Assembly (NCBI GenBank): GCA_001662425.1
Contig: BDDC01001421.1
Coordinates: 1 to 26,510, forward strand
DNA length: 26,510 bases
From: Chlamydomonas sphaeroides
Taxonomy: Eukaryota; Chlorophyta; Chlorophyceae; Chlamydomonadales; Chlamydomonadaceae
Direction of reading: 5' to 3'
Shown: one piece after another, positions 17,769 through 26,510 of the stretch
Layout of the letters: the number at the start of each line of letters is the position of its first letter
Position numbering within the stretch: position 1 is the stretch's first letter
Position numbers and translations under genes: made by a program
The notes under the pieces: generated by a model
Told to the model about the DNA's origin: nothing
The model's database searches: none
Seen by the model: only the letters and a program-made list of their open reading frames with translations

Positions 17769-20700
17769 ATGGCTCAACGGTGCCTGGGCGGGCAGGTGCG
17801 GCAGGGCGCTTGTTGCGTTGAGATGCGATCTTGCAATTACCAAGTCCGTCTGACCTCCGCTACTGACCCTTTGCAGCGCCTGGCTGCTGCGCCGGGCATT
17901 TCCTCTCCATGCCCTGCGGTGCTGGCCCGCTGCCCGGTCGCTACACCCAGCGCAAGCGCTCCTTGCTTTCCGCACGTGCTCCAAGCGCGAAGTGTGTGCG
18001 GGCGCGTAACAAGCCGTGCGCAACGGCTTGTCGCAGCGGCCGCACCGGAGAGCAGCGTCGCTAGCACGCCCACGGTCATCAACGCATCTGAACTTGATGT
18101 CGGATACTGCAGCGCGCAAGGGGCACGCGACACGATGGTGAGCGCCTAGCCGTCCGTGCGGCCTAACGGCTACACAACGCCCGCAGCACCCGCGCCCCCA
18201 CCGCCCTCAAACCCCCTGCCACCATACTCTCCCATCGACCCGCCTGAGCAGCACGCACGCACGTCTCACGCCGCGTTGCCCCTGCCCTCCCGATGCTGCA
18301 GGAGGACGAGCTGCAGGTGCACTACAACACCGTGGGCCACTACCTTTACGCCGCCGTGTTCGATGGCCACGGCGGCGACAGCGCGGCGCAGTGGCTGTCG
18401 AAGCAGCTGCACGTGCAGGTGCGATGACTTTGCAGCGGTCAGGGGATGAGGAAGCTTGCGCTGAAAAGATTGCGGGGGAGCGGACGTGGTCGATGCTAGG
18501 GCAGCTGAATCAAAATAGCAGGAGCAGCATACGGGCGAGGGTGGAACTGCAATGTGGATGTGCATGTGTTGGTCAGGTGATGGGGTTCGGGGCCGAGACA
18601 GCGAAGCTGCCAGCAGGCGCCAGCCAGCTGGAGCTGCCGGTACCAGGCGATTGTTCCCGCGTGCGCCGCATCGGCGTTGGCCGATTGCGGTCCTGATCAA
18701 GGGCGCTGGGCGAGCGCCCAGCGGCAGAGCAGGCGGCCATTGGCTGGGATCGAGCGGCGCGCTTGTCTGGTGGAATGCAGCTGCACCGCCGCGCCTGGCC
18801 TTCCGCCCGGCACAGAGGCCTGAGCCGCAGCCCTGCCTGCGCCCTCCCGGTCGCTTCACGGAGGCCAGGGGTCATGGCACGGCTGTTGGTGGCCCGCGCT
18901 GGTCTCCTGCGCCAGGAGCAGCACCGCCTGCAGTCCTAAGGCGCCCAGTGGAAGGGACGCCACGCGCACGTAGGGGACCGCCGCCGCGCCACCCACCTGG
19001 GCGACGCGAGTGGCCGGGAGTGGGGTTGGCGCTAGAAGCGCCTAACCTAAGGCCCAGCAAAGCGGCCGTCGCGCAGCGAGGGATGTCGGGCGAGTTCTCG
19101 CGCCGAGGGCACCATGGTGATCGCGGCGCTCCTTCCTTGCACCCTCGCATTCCTGGCACGCGCGATCACTCGCCCTCCGCCTCGACGCCTCGCCCTGTCG
19201 CCTCCCTCCCCCAGGTGGAGAGCTGCCTGGTGGGCCGCACCCTTTCGCAGCGCGTGGGCATCCCCTCCAACGGTACCAGCCCCTCGCTGCCCGCCGCCGG
19301 AAACGGCAACGGTGCCGGCGCCGGGAAGGCTGCGGCGGGCATCAAAAGCAGCGACATTTGCGCACAGCAGCTCATCGACTCGTTCCACATAGCGGTGGGG
19401 CGCGCGGTGGCTGTGCGAGCGGTATTGGGGCGGGGAGTCGGCCCTGTGTATGTGGGTGGCGGAAGGGGCTGGCTAGGCGGCTGCCAACGCTCCCCGCTTC
19501 CGCGCCGTCGGCGCACGTCCTCGTCTGCGTGCTTTGGGCCGGCGCGCGCATCGCCCTTGCCGATGCCCGCTCCCTCCGCACCTGGCCTGGCCTGCAACTG
19601 CGTTCCTGCCTCCTCGCCGCCACCACCCACCTGCCCGCCGCCACAGGACCGCGAGCTGCTCTCGCACCTGTCCGCCAGCGGCGGCGAGCTGGCTGCCCAG
19701 AGCGGCGCCACCGCCACCGTGGTGGTGATCAAGGATGACAAGCTGGTGGTGGCCAACGTGGGGGACAGCCAGGTGGGGGCGTTGGCTAGGGTGGGTTGTT
19801 GTGGGGATGGCGCGTGTCAGCTTGTGGCCGCCAAGCTGGCGAGGGGAGGGTGGCTAATGCGGGACTGCAAGGTGGGGGCTCAGGGATGGGGCTGGAGGGG
19901 GGCACAGGGGTTTGGGCACGGGGCATGCCGTGGGGACAGCCAGGGCTTCAGGAGTGTGTGGGGCATGTGTCACAGCGGGGCGTGTCAAACGTGGTCTCCA
20001 AGGTGGCAGGCTGGTGGTGGCGAGCTTTGGGGACGCCGGATGTTGGGTCATTTGTCGAGTGGGGCGTGCAGGGGAGTTGCGGGGTGCGGGGAGGGGCAAT
20101 CACCAGGTCAATCGCCGCAAGGGCAGTTGCCGCAACTTTGACAAACGCGTGCCTGTCCAATGCGCGGACCGCCAACCGTTCCCACCTCAAACCCACGCCC
20201 GCACCCACTCCATCCGCAACCCAGGCTGTGCTGAGCCGCAAGGGCGCGGCCGTCATCCTGGCGCACTATCACCGGGTGTACGGCAGCGGCGCTGACGTGG
20301 AGGCGGAGATCAAGCGCGTCAAGTCCGTGGGTGGTTGGGTGGACGACGGCCGCGTGTGTGGCGTGCTGGCGGTGAGCGCGACTGCAGCAGCCGTGAGGTT
20401 GGGGCCGGGCGCCGGTGGCAGAGTGGTTTGTGGGCACGGGCGGGCACGGTCGTCACATGTTTCCTGGCTGGCAGGGCGTGCATGTTAGAACACCCCGCGA
20501 CCAGCACCACATCCCTATGGAATGCTGGCCGCTGGCCTCGCCCTGCACAGGCTGCTGCTCTTACCGACCCTGCCGCCGCCGGTTGCCGCCGCCGACTCCT
20601 CCATACCTGAACCTGCGCTGCCGCTGCCGCTGTTGCCCACGCCGTACGCAGGTCAGCCGCGCCTTTGGGGACTACGAGTTCAAGGGCAGCGGGCTGCCGC

Positions 20701-21826
20701 GGCTCCTGGAGACCGGCATCGAGCGGGGCTACTGGGACAATGACTTTGCCAAGCAGCAGGTGGGGCGAGGAGGAGGTGCAGGGCTAGGTGTGCCGAGCAG
20801 GCTGCGCAAGCTCCGTGAAAGCAGGAAACCCGGGCTGCGGGTCCCAGATGGGGCTGGCTGCTGCGCTGGCCCTGCTGGTGGGGGTTGAGCTGCTGGCGCT
20901 GTGCGCGGACGGGGCTAACCGAGCAAGTTGGCCGCGTGTGGGCCCCGCTGCCCTCGGACGTGGTTGTGCGTGCGGCGTTAGGCGGCGAGGGCGCTGTGAC
21001 GGCGGGATGTCGGCCCGACAGCGTGCGTGCAGCCCCATGGCTTCTTCGTCGGATGTGCGAGCTCACACGCGTGATCGCTGCATGCATGCCTTCGTTCCCG
21101 TGCAGTCCTTCACCGCCGACCCGGTGGTGTCGACGCCCGACGTGACGGAGACGCTGCTGGGCCAGGACGACGAGTTCCTCATCGTGGCATCGGACGGCCT
21201 GTGGGACGTGCTGCCGCCGCGCGAGGCGGTGGCGTGGGCGCGCAAGGAGTTCAAGGCCAAGAAGGTGCGCGAGGGGCTGATGCGCGGGGGCTTTGGGTGC
21301 GTGGGCATGAAGCGCGAAGCGAGGAGGGTGGTGGAAGCCGTGTGGCAAGATGAGCGGCCGGGGCTTTGTTTGGTCGGTATGCAGAGGCTCTGGGTGGGGC
21401 CTCTTACCGTACCATGAGTTCCTTGACCCCTCCCGCCCCATCCACCTGACCCCCCTCTGCGCCGCCCACAGGACGCCAGCGAGGTGGCGGCCTCTCTGAC
21501 CAACCTGGCGCTCAAGCGCTACTCCACCGACAACGTGGCCGTGGTGGTGGTGGACCTGCAGGTGGGCCGGGCCCAGGGGGACCGGGGGAGAGAGGGGATG
21601 CGAGCGGACAGGGTTGTGCCCGCCACACGCGGTGGGTAACAGGCGCGGTACCACGCCGCTCGCAGTGGCAGGGTCGTGGTGTCCACGCCGTTGCACCCGG
21701 TCAGCCCTTATCGCCGAGCCCCGGCCCTCGGACCCCGCTGCCCAGGGCGCCGACTTCCGCAACGCGGCCAACGACAAGGCCAAGGCCGCCAAGAAGGGCG
21801 GCATGTTCGGCTTTCTGCGAGGCTAA
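17769..21826 (+). CDS. PPH1: PP2C phosphatase resembling PPH1/TAP38 (LHCII dephosphorylation), nine exons
   Basis: This is a metal-dependent Ser/Thr phosphatase. In plants the closest family I recognise, PPH1/TAP38, dephosphorylates LHCII on thylakoids and drives the return to state 1. The exons are 17769-18137, 18302-18418, 19215-19394, 19647-19772, 20225-20371, 20652-20759, 21106-21264, 21472-21561 and 21746-21826, all phase 0, giving 458 residues. Residues 1 to about 95 look like a chloroplast transit peptide. Catalytic motifs are complete: RDTM|ED across intron 1, FDGHGG at about 143-148, VGDS at about 260-263, SRAFGD at about 315-320, ASDGLWD at about 377-383, and DN at about 422-423. 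The PPH1-like hallmark is YHRVYG followed by EIKRVKSVGGWVDDGRVCG. Unlike Arabidopsis TAP38, no C-terminal membrane helix is visible; the protein ends KKGGMFGFLRG. A Gly/Ala/Asn-rich insert sits at about 180-205. PP2C is certain; PPH1 is likely. Confidence 0.85.
20000..20039 (+). pseudogene. Probable decayed copy of the PPH1 exon 4 end inside intron 4
   Basis: This part of intron 4 resembles the end of exon 4 (19731-19772). Both contain GCTGGTGGTGGC followed at similar spacing by GGGGAC, preceded by GTGGT and CAAGG. A second scrap, GGGGACAGCCAGG at about 19933-19945, exactly matches the exon's GGGGACAGCCAGG. Frames are not preserved. Similar G-rich sequence could arise by chance, so support is moderate. 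Confidence 0.45.
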
Positions 21827-21972
21827 GCCCGCCCGCGCGAGCTGCATGCCACTGCCCTGCGCCGGAGGGCGCCACCTCTGCGCCGCCAGCCTCGGCCGGA
21901 GGTCGCAGGGTAGAGCGCTGGCACAGCTTCGTTGAAAAGGATCGTGTGGGAGGGCTTGCTGGGTATGAGTCC

Positions 21973-21995
21973 GGGTGGGTGTTCCTGGGTGTGGG
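21973..21995 (+). other. Possible G-quadruplex downstream of the PPH1 stop
   Basis: Four runs of three G are separated by loops of 1, 7 and 3 bases, which fits the standard quadruplex pattern. It lies about 150 bases after the PPH1 stop codon, probably in the 3' UTR. More G-runs follow up to about 22014. Confidence 0.5.
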
Positions 21996-23647
21996 TCCGG
22001 GTGAGTGGGTGGGTGTTCATGACGTTAGTTGCGAGGTGTGGGGCGGTGGCATACTCGGACGGCCCTCTGCCGTGTGGAGTTGGGCGTGGTGGACGGGCCC
22101 GGACGGGGCCAAGGCACGCGATGCGCTTACCGTGTGTTGCTGTGGTGTTGTGCATGCAAGCGGGGGATTTGCAGGGCGCGCTGCGCTGCAGCTGTCGGCG
22201 AACGCGCCAAGCGTTGGGTGCCTAAAGAGGCGGACTTCGTACCTAATCCGCGAGCGTTGCGGTCGGCGCGCCGTTTGGTAGCCGGCGCCGCTGCTTGTGG
22301 GCTGCCGAGCGGTGCTAGTGGGGCCGGCAGCGGCCGCACATCCTGTTTGTGTGCGGCCGTGCCGGCCACCCTGCTGGCACTCCCATGCACGTGACGAGAC
22401 GGTTTGAGCGCTGCCAAGTGAGGGCGTGTGGTCTGGTCTGGGTGGCCTCTCTTTGGGGGCGAGCCATGCACCCATGCGCAGCTGGGACAGGTTTGAGCGA
22501 TGAGCGCTGCTTTTGCTGTCGCCGATCCTTGCCGGGCGGAGAGCGGCATTGCTTGTTTGTATGCGTAGCTGCCTCGGTAGGTGGTTTCTGGTCTACCCCT
22601 CGTTCCTGCGGCGGACGAGCCTAAAGCAGGCGACGGGCGGGTGCTGCTGCCCCGACAGCGCTGAGCCGGGGCTCCCGCCATCTGGGCGCGTCCTCGTGCT
22701 CACGCATTACGAGTCCGCGCGTGTCGTGTGGCGGTGGCCGCGTGTGATGACAATGAAAGTAGGGTCCGTGCTTTGTGTGGCTGCTAATAAAGAAAGCCTG
22801 TAGGAGCGTGCTGCCATGAGTTGCTGCCGAGTACGAGTTTGCCTTGCTTTTGCTGTTACAAGAGGCCAGCGGAGCGGCCGGCGTTGTCGGATGTGTGCGA
22901 GTGCCGGCACCAAGGTGTTGGGGTGCACAGTGCGGTTGGTGTGGCGTTGTGGTGAGGTGATTGAACGATGGCTCAGCATTCGGCAATACAGCGCAAGCGA
23001 TATGCTGGAGGGATGTGGCTCCCCTGAAGTACCAAGAGAGGGTGAGCAGCTTGTGTTGTGGTTTGTTGGCTGACAATGGCTGGCACAGGCGCCGCTGGGC
23101 TTCAGTTTTGTGCGGCGCCAACGCGCGGGCACTCGTGTGGTGCGCACGACAACACGGCCGCCACATATCATGCAATAACATGCCCTGCCGCTGCACTTCA
23201 CGTTCCGCGATTGGGCCCCTCGACCTGTGGGCCAACCGAACGGTTCACCTCCGGCAGCAACGCAGCGGCAGCCGCCCACACAGCACCCCTCATCCCTGAC
23301 TCCGACTGCACTCTGCACGCCAAGATAGCGCACGCACACCCCAGAGCGCTGCGTCTTGCTCTCCGTCGCCAGCCCCGTCGCCAGCCACGCACGCAGATCG
23401 AAAGCGCCACGCCAGCACGCATCTACCCCCTGCACCCAAGCCGCTACGAGCGGTCAGTATTGGGCGTTTGGGCCCCGGTTGCCTCGTGGCCCGTGCGCAC
23501 TCACCCATATGCATCGCCCACAAACATCCACTGACACAGCCTTTTCCCGGCTGCCTGGTCCCGTATCAGCAGCCTCTCCGCGGAGCGCGTCCTGCACCTA
23601 GCCGTCCGCCAGGGGGCAGGTGCGGCACCGGCACCGAGCGCTCGGTT

Positions 23648-23691
23648 GCCAGCTCCCGCCAGACCGACCGCCAGCTTCCGCCAGACCGACG
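23648..23691. repeat. 22-bp tandem duplication downstream of ARL3
   Basis: Two adjacent 22-base units share GCCAGCT-CCGCCAGACCGAC and differ at one internal position and at the last base. They lie about 240 bases beyond the ARL3 stop codon, possibly within its 3' UTR. Confidence 0.85.
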
Positions 23692-23932
23692 GAGCTCCAG
23701 CTATTACGCGATCGGGCTCCCGCTTCCCGCGCCAGTGGGGAACACAGCGCCTTGCTCCACAGGCCTGCCCTGCTCCTCCGCAGGGCGCGTCCGTCTGCTC
23801 CAAGAGCACCACAGCGGGGCCAGCGCCAGCTCCCTGCAGTGCCGAGCCGCACTGCCTCGTCCACGGCGGCTTTGCCCGCTGTTGAGCTCGGCCGTGGGAG
23901 CGCTCGGGGTGGCTCCTCGCCATCCCCGCCCC

Positions 23933-24940
23933 TTACTTGACCTGCTTCATGAGCCACTCCATGCCCTCCTTGAGCCCTGACCCCTGCTTGGCCGAGCAGG
24001 CCTGGATCTGCCAGGGCCGGTCCCGGATCGAGGTCAGGGCCAGCTTCTCGGCAATCTCATCCGCTGGCGCGGCGTTCACCAAGTCCTGCTTGTTGGCAAA
24101 GACCAGCATCGGCACGCCGTGCATCTTCTCCTCCTGCGGGTGTCACAGCGCGGAACAATCACCGCCCCAAGCCACACAGCAGATGTCACAGTAGGTGACA
24201 TGATACATGCTGTACAGCAGAATGCTGTTCGTTTGCAAACGGCAGCGCAGGGCACGCTGCCGGCACCGTGTGCCGTGTATGCACGCGTATGGCCCCTCGG
24301 CCGGCCCCCCACGCCCCCCGTCACCGCCGGCCCGCCACCCACCCCGAGTAGCTCGTTAAGCTCCAGCTCCGACTCCTCCAGACGCTTGTGGTCCGCGGCG
24401 TCAATGACATAGATCAGGGCATCCGTCTGGTCAAAGTAGTTGCGCCTGCGCGTGGCAAAACACCCTTCAGCCCCCATCCGCCGCACCAAGCCTCATATTG
24501 TGACTTGCCAGTATGGGCGAATGGACTTCTGGCCGCCGATGTCCCAAATTTTGAGGTTAAAGCCATCGCGCGAGAGCGACTTGATGTTGAAGCCCTGCAA
24601 GGTGATCAAAACGAGTCATGCGGCCTGTGTGGCACCTCTAGCCAGAGCTGCTGCCTACCTGCGTGGGCGTGATAGTGGTGATGTCCTCGTCCGAAAGCGT
24701 GCGCAGGATGGTGGTTTTCCCAGCATTGTCAAGACCCAGGACAAGGATGCGGGCCTGCAGCAGCGCGGGGAGGCGCGGGTAAGGGCCGCGGTCCCGGGGC
24801 CGTGGCGCAGAAGCTACATGTCACCTCGCCCTCCTTCTTCTTCAGGCCACGGATAAGCGATAGGAGACCCTGCGGCACCAAGGTTCGTCCATCGTCAGCG
24901 AGACTGGAGGAAGGTCGCAGAAGAGCACGCTGCGCACCAT
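23933..24940 (-). CDS. ARL3: ADP-ribosylation factor-like protein 3 (ARL3), six exons
   Basis: This is a small GTPase of the ARF superfamily. ARL3 releases lipidated cargo from carriers inside cilia, which fits a flagellated alga. The exons are 24938-24940, 24825-24869, 24659-24754, 24509-24594, 24343-24445 and 23933-24133, giving 177 residues, the usual ARL3 length. Motifs are the P-loop GLDNAGKT at about 23-30, switch I around TPTQGFNI, the switch II motif WDIGGQ at about 65-70, NKQD at about 125-128, and CSAKQG at about 157-162. WQIQ before CSA and the MGLLSLIR start are typical of ARL3. The start codon is inferred: exon 2 begins directly with GLLSL after an acceptor, and the only matching ATG followed by a GTGCGC donor is at 24940. 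Intron 4 has a GC donor (GCAAGT), the only choice that restores the conserved WRNYF. The gene diverges from the UTP25-like gene. Confidence is high apart from the one-codon exon. Confidence 0.95.
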
Positions 24941-25268
24941 GGTCGCTTCCAAGCGCGAAAGGCAATTCGGTGATAGGAACTACAGTGCGTGTGGTATGGA
25001 CCTGTACCTCGGGTATGCTCGACACGCAAGCAGGCTCGTCGCTCGTTCGCAATGGAACTTCATGGGCTTCGGCGCAGCAGAGCGCGTGCCAAGGCAGGCA
25101 GGCACTTGCGAGCATCCAATTGAATCGCACGTTTAGCGACAAAGCCAAACCCACTCAAGGAGCTGCCGGCGGCGGCAATCGTCGCGACCCCGCACACGAC
25201 TATTCCGATACACAACGCCGCGTGAACAGGCATGCGCTGACGCTCACGACAGACGTCGTTAGGCCAAG
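24941..25268. promoter_or_regulatory. Divergent promoter between ARL3 and the UTP25-like gene
   Basis: Only 328 bases separate the two start codons, so the promoters must be close together or shared. A CCAAT box is at 25116-25120, oriented towards the UTP25-like gene and about 150 bases before its ATG. No TATA box is evident. The ARL3 5' UTR lies immediately right of 24940. Confidence 0.6.
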
Positions 25269-26461
25269 ATGGGTAAACTCGCACTTCGGTTGCTCAGCGC
25301 CGTGGGCGGCGGCGCCAAGGCCTCGGCAGCCCCGCCCACAACAGCTACCGCCCGCCGAGGGGCCCAGCCCAATGCCGACGGCCAGGCAGCATCCAGCAAT
25401 CGCAAGCGCCGTCGGCGCTCCGCTGCTAGCAAAGCGGCAGCGCGCAAGACGCCCGCCGGCAAGCGCGCCAAGCGGGCCGCCGGGCCCGACGCGCCGGCCA
25501 CGGGCCCCGCTGCACTTGCCCTGGAGGAGGCCAGGGCCCTTGAAGAGGACCGCCAGCGACTGCTGGCTGGAAGGTGAGGAGGCAGCTGCCGTCCCTGGTG
25601 GATGGCGTGAGCCGCGGGGCCCTGACGGTGCTCATGGCCCAAGGCATACTCCCTGGCCCATCAACCTCCATGGCCCTGGGCTCCTCACTTAGTACCCTCG
25701 CCACCCCTGCCGCCAGCCCCGGCCCTGCTGTCTGCCCTTGCTCACGTGGCTGCTAGGGCACCAGAGCCGCCGTGACGGGCACGAGCACGTGTTCGTACCC
25801 CGCGTGCATGTCGTACAGGACGCCGTACGAGGCACTCATGGACGAGCTGATGAAGCCGCGGGCCGGTAGTGGCGCCGGCGGCAAGCGCGCCGCCGGCGGC
25901 TCGGCGGCGCTCCGCGCTCAGCTGCAGATGCTGCGCAGCGAGCAGCTTGGCGGCGACGGCGACGATGACGAGGAGGAGGACGAGGACGAGGAGGGCGATG
26001 GGGAGGGCAGCAGCGGGGACGAGGGCGAGAGCGACGACGGCAGCGAGGAGGGGATCGGCAGCGAGGAGGAGGCGGAGCTGCGGGCCGCGGCGTCGGCGGC
26101 CGTTGCGTCAAGAGCCAAGGCCAAGGCGGCGGCCGCCAAGGGCGGCGCCGCCAGCGGTGTTGCCGCCAACGGCGATGCCGCCAATGGCGATGCGCCCAAC
26201 GGCGACGCCGCCAACGCCGATACCGCCGACGGCGCCGCTGGTAACAGCGACGACGTCGAAGGCAGCGAAAATGGTGACGACGGGGGCGAAGACAGCGGCG
26301 GCAGTGACGCTGACGTGGGCGACGCGGACGCGGGCGCTGCCGCCGCCAACGGCGGGACCATCGGCGGCGCGCGGCCGGCGGCGGCGGCGGTGGACTCCTG
26401 GGCGGTGCACGTGGGGCGGGAGCTGAGCGAGGAGGACATGGCGCTGCTGGAGGCGGGGCCG
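25269..26461 (+). CDS. Nucleolar-type protein, possibly UTP25/NOF1 (first two exons, runs off the right edge)
   Basis: This is the N-terminal part of a putative ribosome-biogenesis factor; UTP25 belongs to the small-subunit processome that handles U3-guided pre-rRNA cleavage. The exons are 25269-25573 and 25819-26461, joined through a split Arg codon, giving 316 residues before a GTGCGT donor. The first exon has a short hydrophobic start and then a strongly basic stretch (NRKRRRRSAASKAAARK) suited to nuclear or nucleolar targeting. Exon 2 opens with RTPYEALMDELMKP, similar to the YDxLL motif early in UTP25. A long Asp/Glu-rich tract follows, then a repeat built on NGDAA, and then DSWAVHVGRELSEEDMALLEA, similar to the segment that precedes the UTP25 core. 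The helicase-like core itself lies outside the window, so the family name rests on two short motifs and overall layout. An unrelated acidic nucleolar protein is possible. Confidence 0.55.
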
Positions 26462-26477
26462 GTGCGTAGGCGCACCT

Positions 26478-26510
26478 GCGGGAGGGAGGGGAGGGAGGGG
26501 AGGGAGGGGA
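26478..26510 (+). repeat. GGGAGGGGA-type G-rich repeat in intron 2 of the UTP25-like gene
   Basis: Closely spaced G-runs separated by single A bases continue to the window edge, in a period of about nine bases. It may form a G-quadruplex. It lies just after the presumed donor at 26462. Confidence 0.7.

Larger units (their letters stand above)
21827..23932. other. Convergent intergenic region of about 2.1 kb between PPH1 and ARL3
   Basis: Both flanking genes end here, so it should hold two 3' UTRs. No open frame has recognisable domains. Candidate processing signals are weak: an AATAAA at 22786-22791 on the plus strand, and TGTAA on the minus strand at 22856-22860, about 1.07 kb past the ARL3 stop. 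A G-quadruplex-type G-run cluster lies at 21973-21995 and a 22-bp tandem duplication at 23648-23691. The length leaves room for an unrecognised non-coding RNA or decayed element. Confidence 0.5.

Noticed and set aside
18552..20141. 529-codon open frame on the plus strand
   Set aside because: It runs through PPH1 introns 2-4 and switches frame relative to the conserved PP2C exons. It shows no domain outside those exons.
20680..21804. 374-codon open frame on the minus strand
   Set aside because: It is antisense to PPH1 exons 6-9, which carry clear catalytic motifs. The open frame reflects GC-rich codon structure.
1..26510. A single novel multi-gene system or mobile element
   Set aside because: The genes belong to unrelated known families with algal intron structure. 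I saw no transposase, reverse transcriptase, terminal repeats or tRNA.

Overview
This window looks like nuclear DNA from a green alga, most likely a flagellated chlorophyte (Chlamydomonadales or a close relative). It is GC-rich. Its genes are split by many short introns with GTGCGG/GTGAG-type donors and pyrimidine-rich CAG acceptors, and the proteins are rich in Ala, Gly and Pro. A thylakoid-type PPH1/TAP38 phosphatase and an RWP-RK regulator point to the green lineage, and ARL3 points to a ciliated cell. There is no sign of bacterial operons, rRNA or CRISPR. I built the gene models by hand, joining conserved protein blocks across GT-AG (in one case GC-AG) introns with matching phase.

Layout, left to right. 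282-1076 (-) holds the first three exons of glutathione reductase; the rest lies off the left edge. 1077-3185 shows no convincing gene. 3186-4966 (-) encodes an NHL-like propeller plus BTB/POZ protein with one reading-frame break. 4967-9050 is gene-poor and holds a stray copy of a BTB-gene segment and three small tandem repeats. 9051-13782 (-) is a seven-exon gene for an RWP-RK transcription factor of about 1060 residues. 14365-17060 (+) is a five-exon gene for a DUF3228-like protein and diverges from the RWP-RK gene. 17769-21826 (+) is a nine-exon PP2C phosphatase resembling PPH1/TAP38, which dephosphorylates LHCII in state transitions. 21827-23932 is a gene-poor convergent interval. 23933-24940 (-) is the six-exon small GTPase ARL3. 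25269 to the right edge (+) is the start of a nucleolar-type protein, possibly UTP25/NOF1, diverging from ARL3.

The genes do not form one pathway; this is an ordinary eukaryotic neighbourhood of unrelated housekeeping and regulatory genes. The recurring oddity is partial local duplication of exon ends. In the RWP-RK gene the duplicate is an in-frame 17-codon cassette whose only base changes in the 11 shared codons are synonymous, so it looks functional. In the DUF3228 and PPH1 genes the copies are decayed and sit in introns. A piece of the BTB gene lies about 2.2 kb away. ARL3 adds a GC-AG intron and a first coding exon made of the start codon alone.
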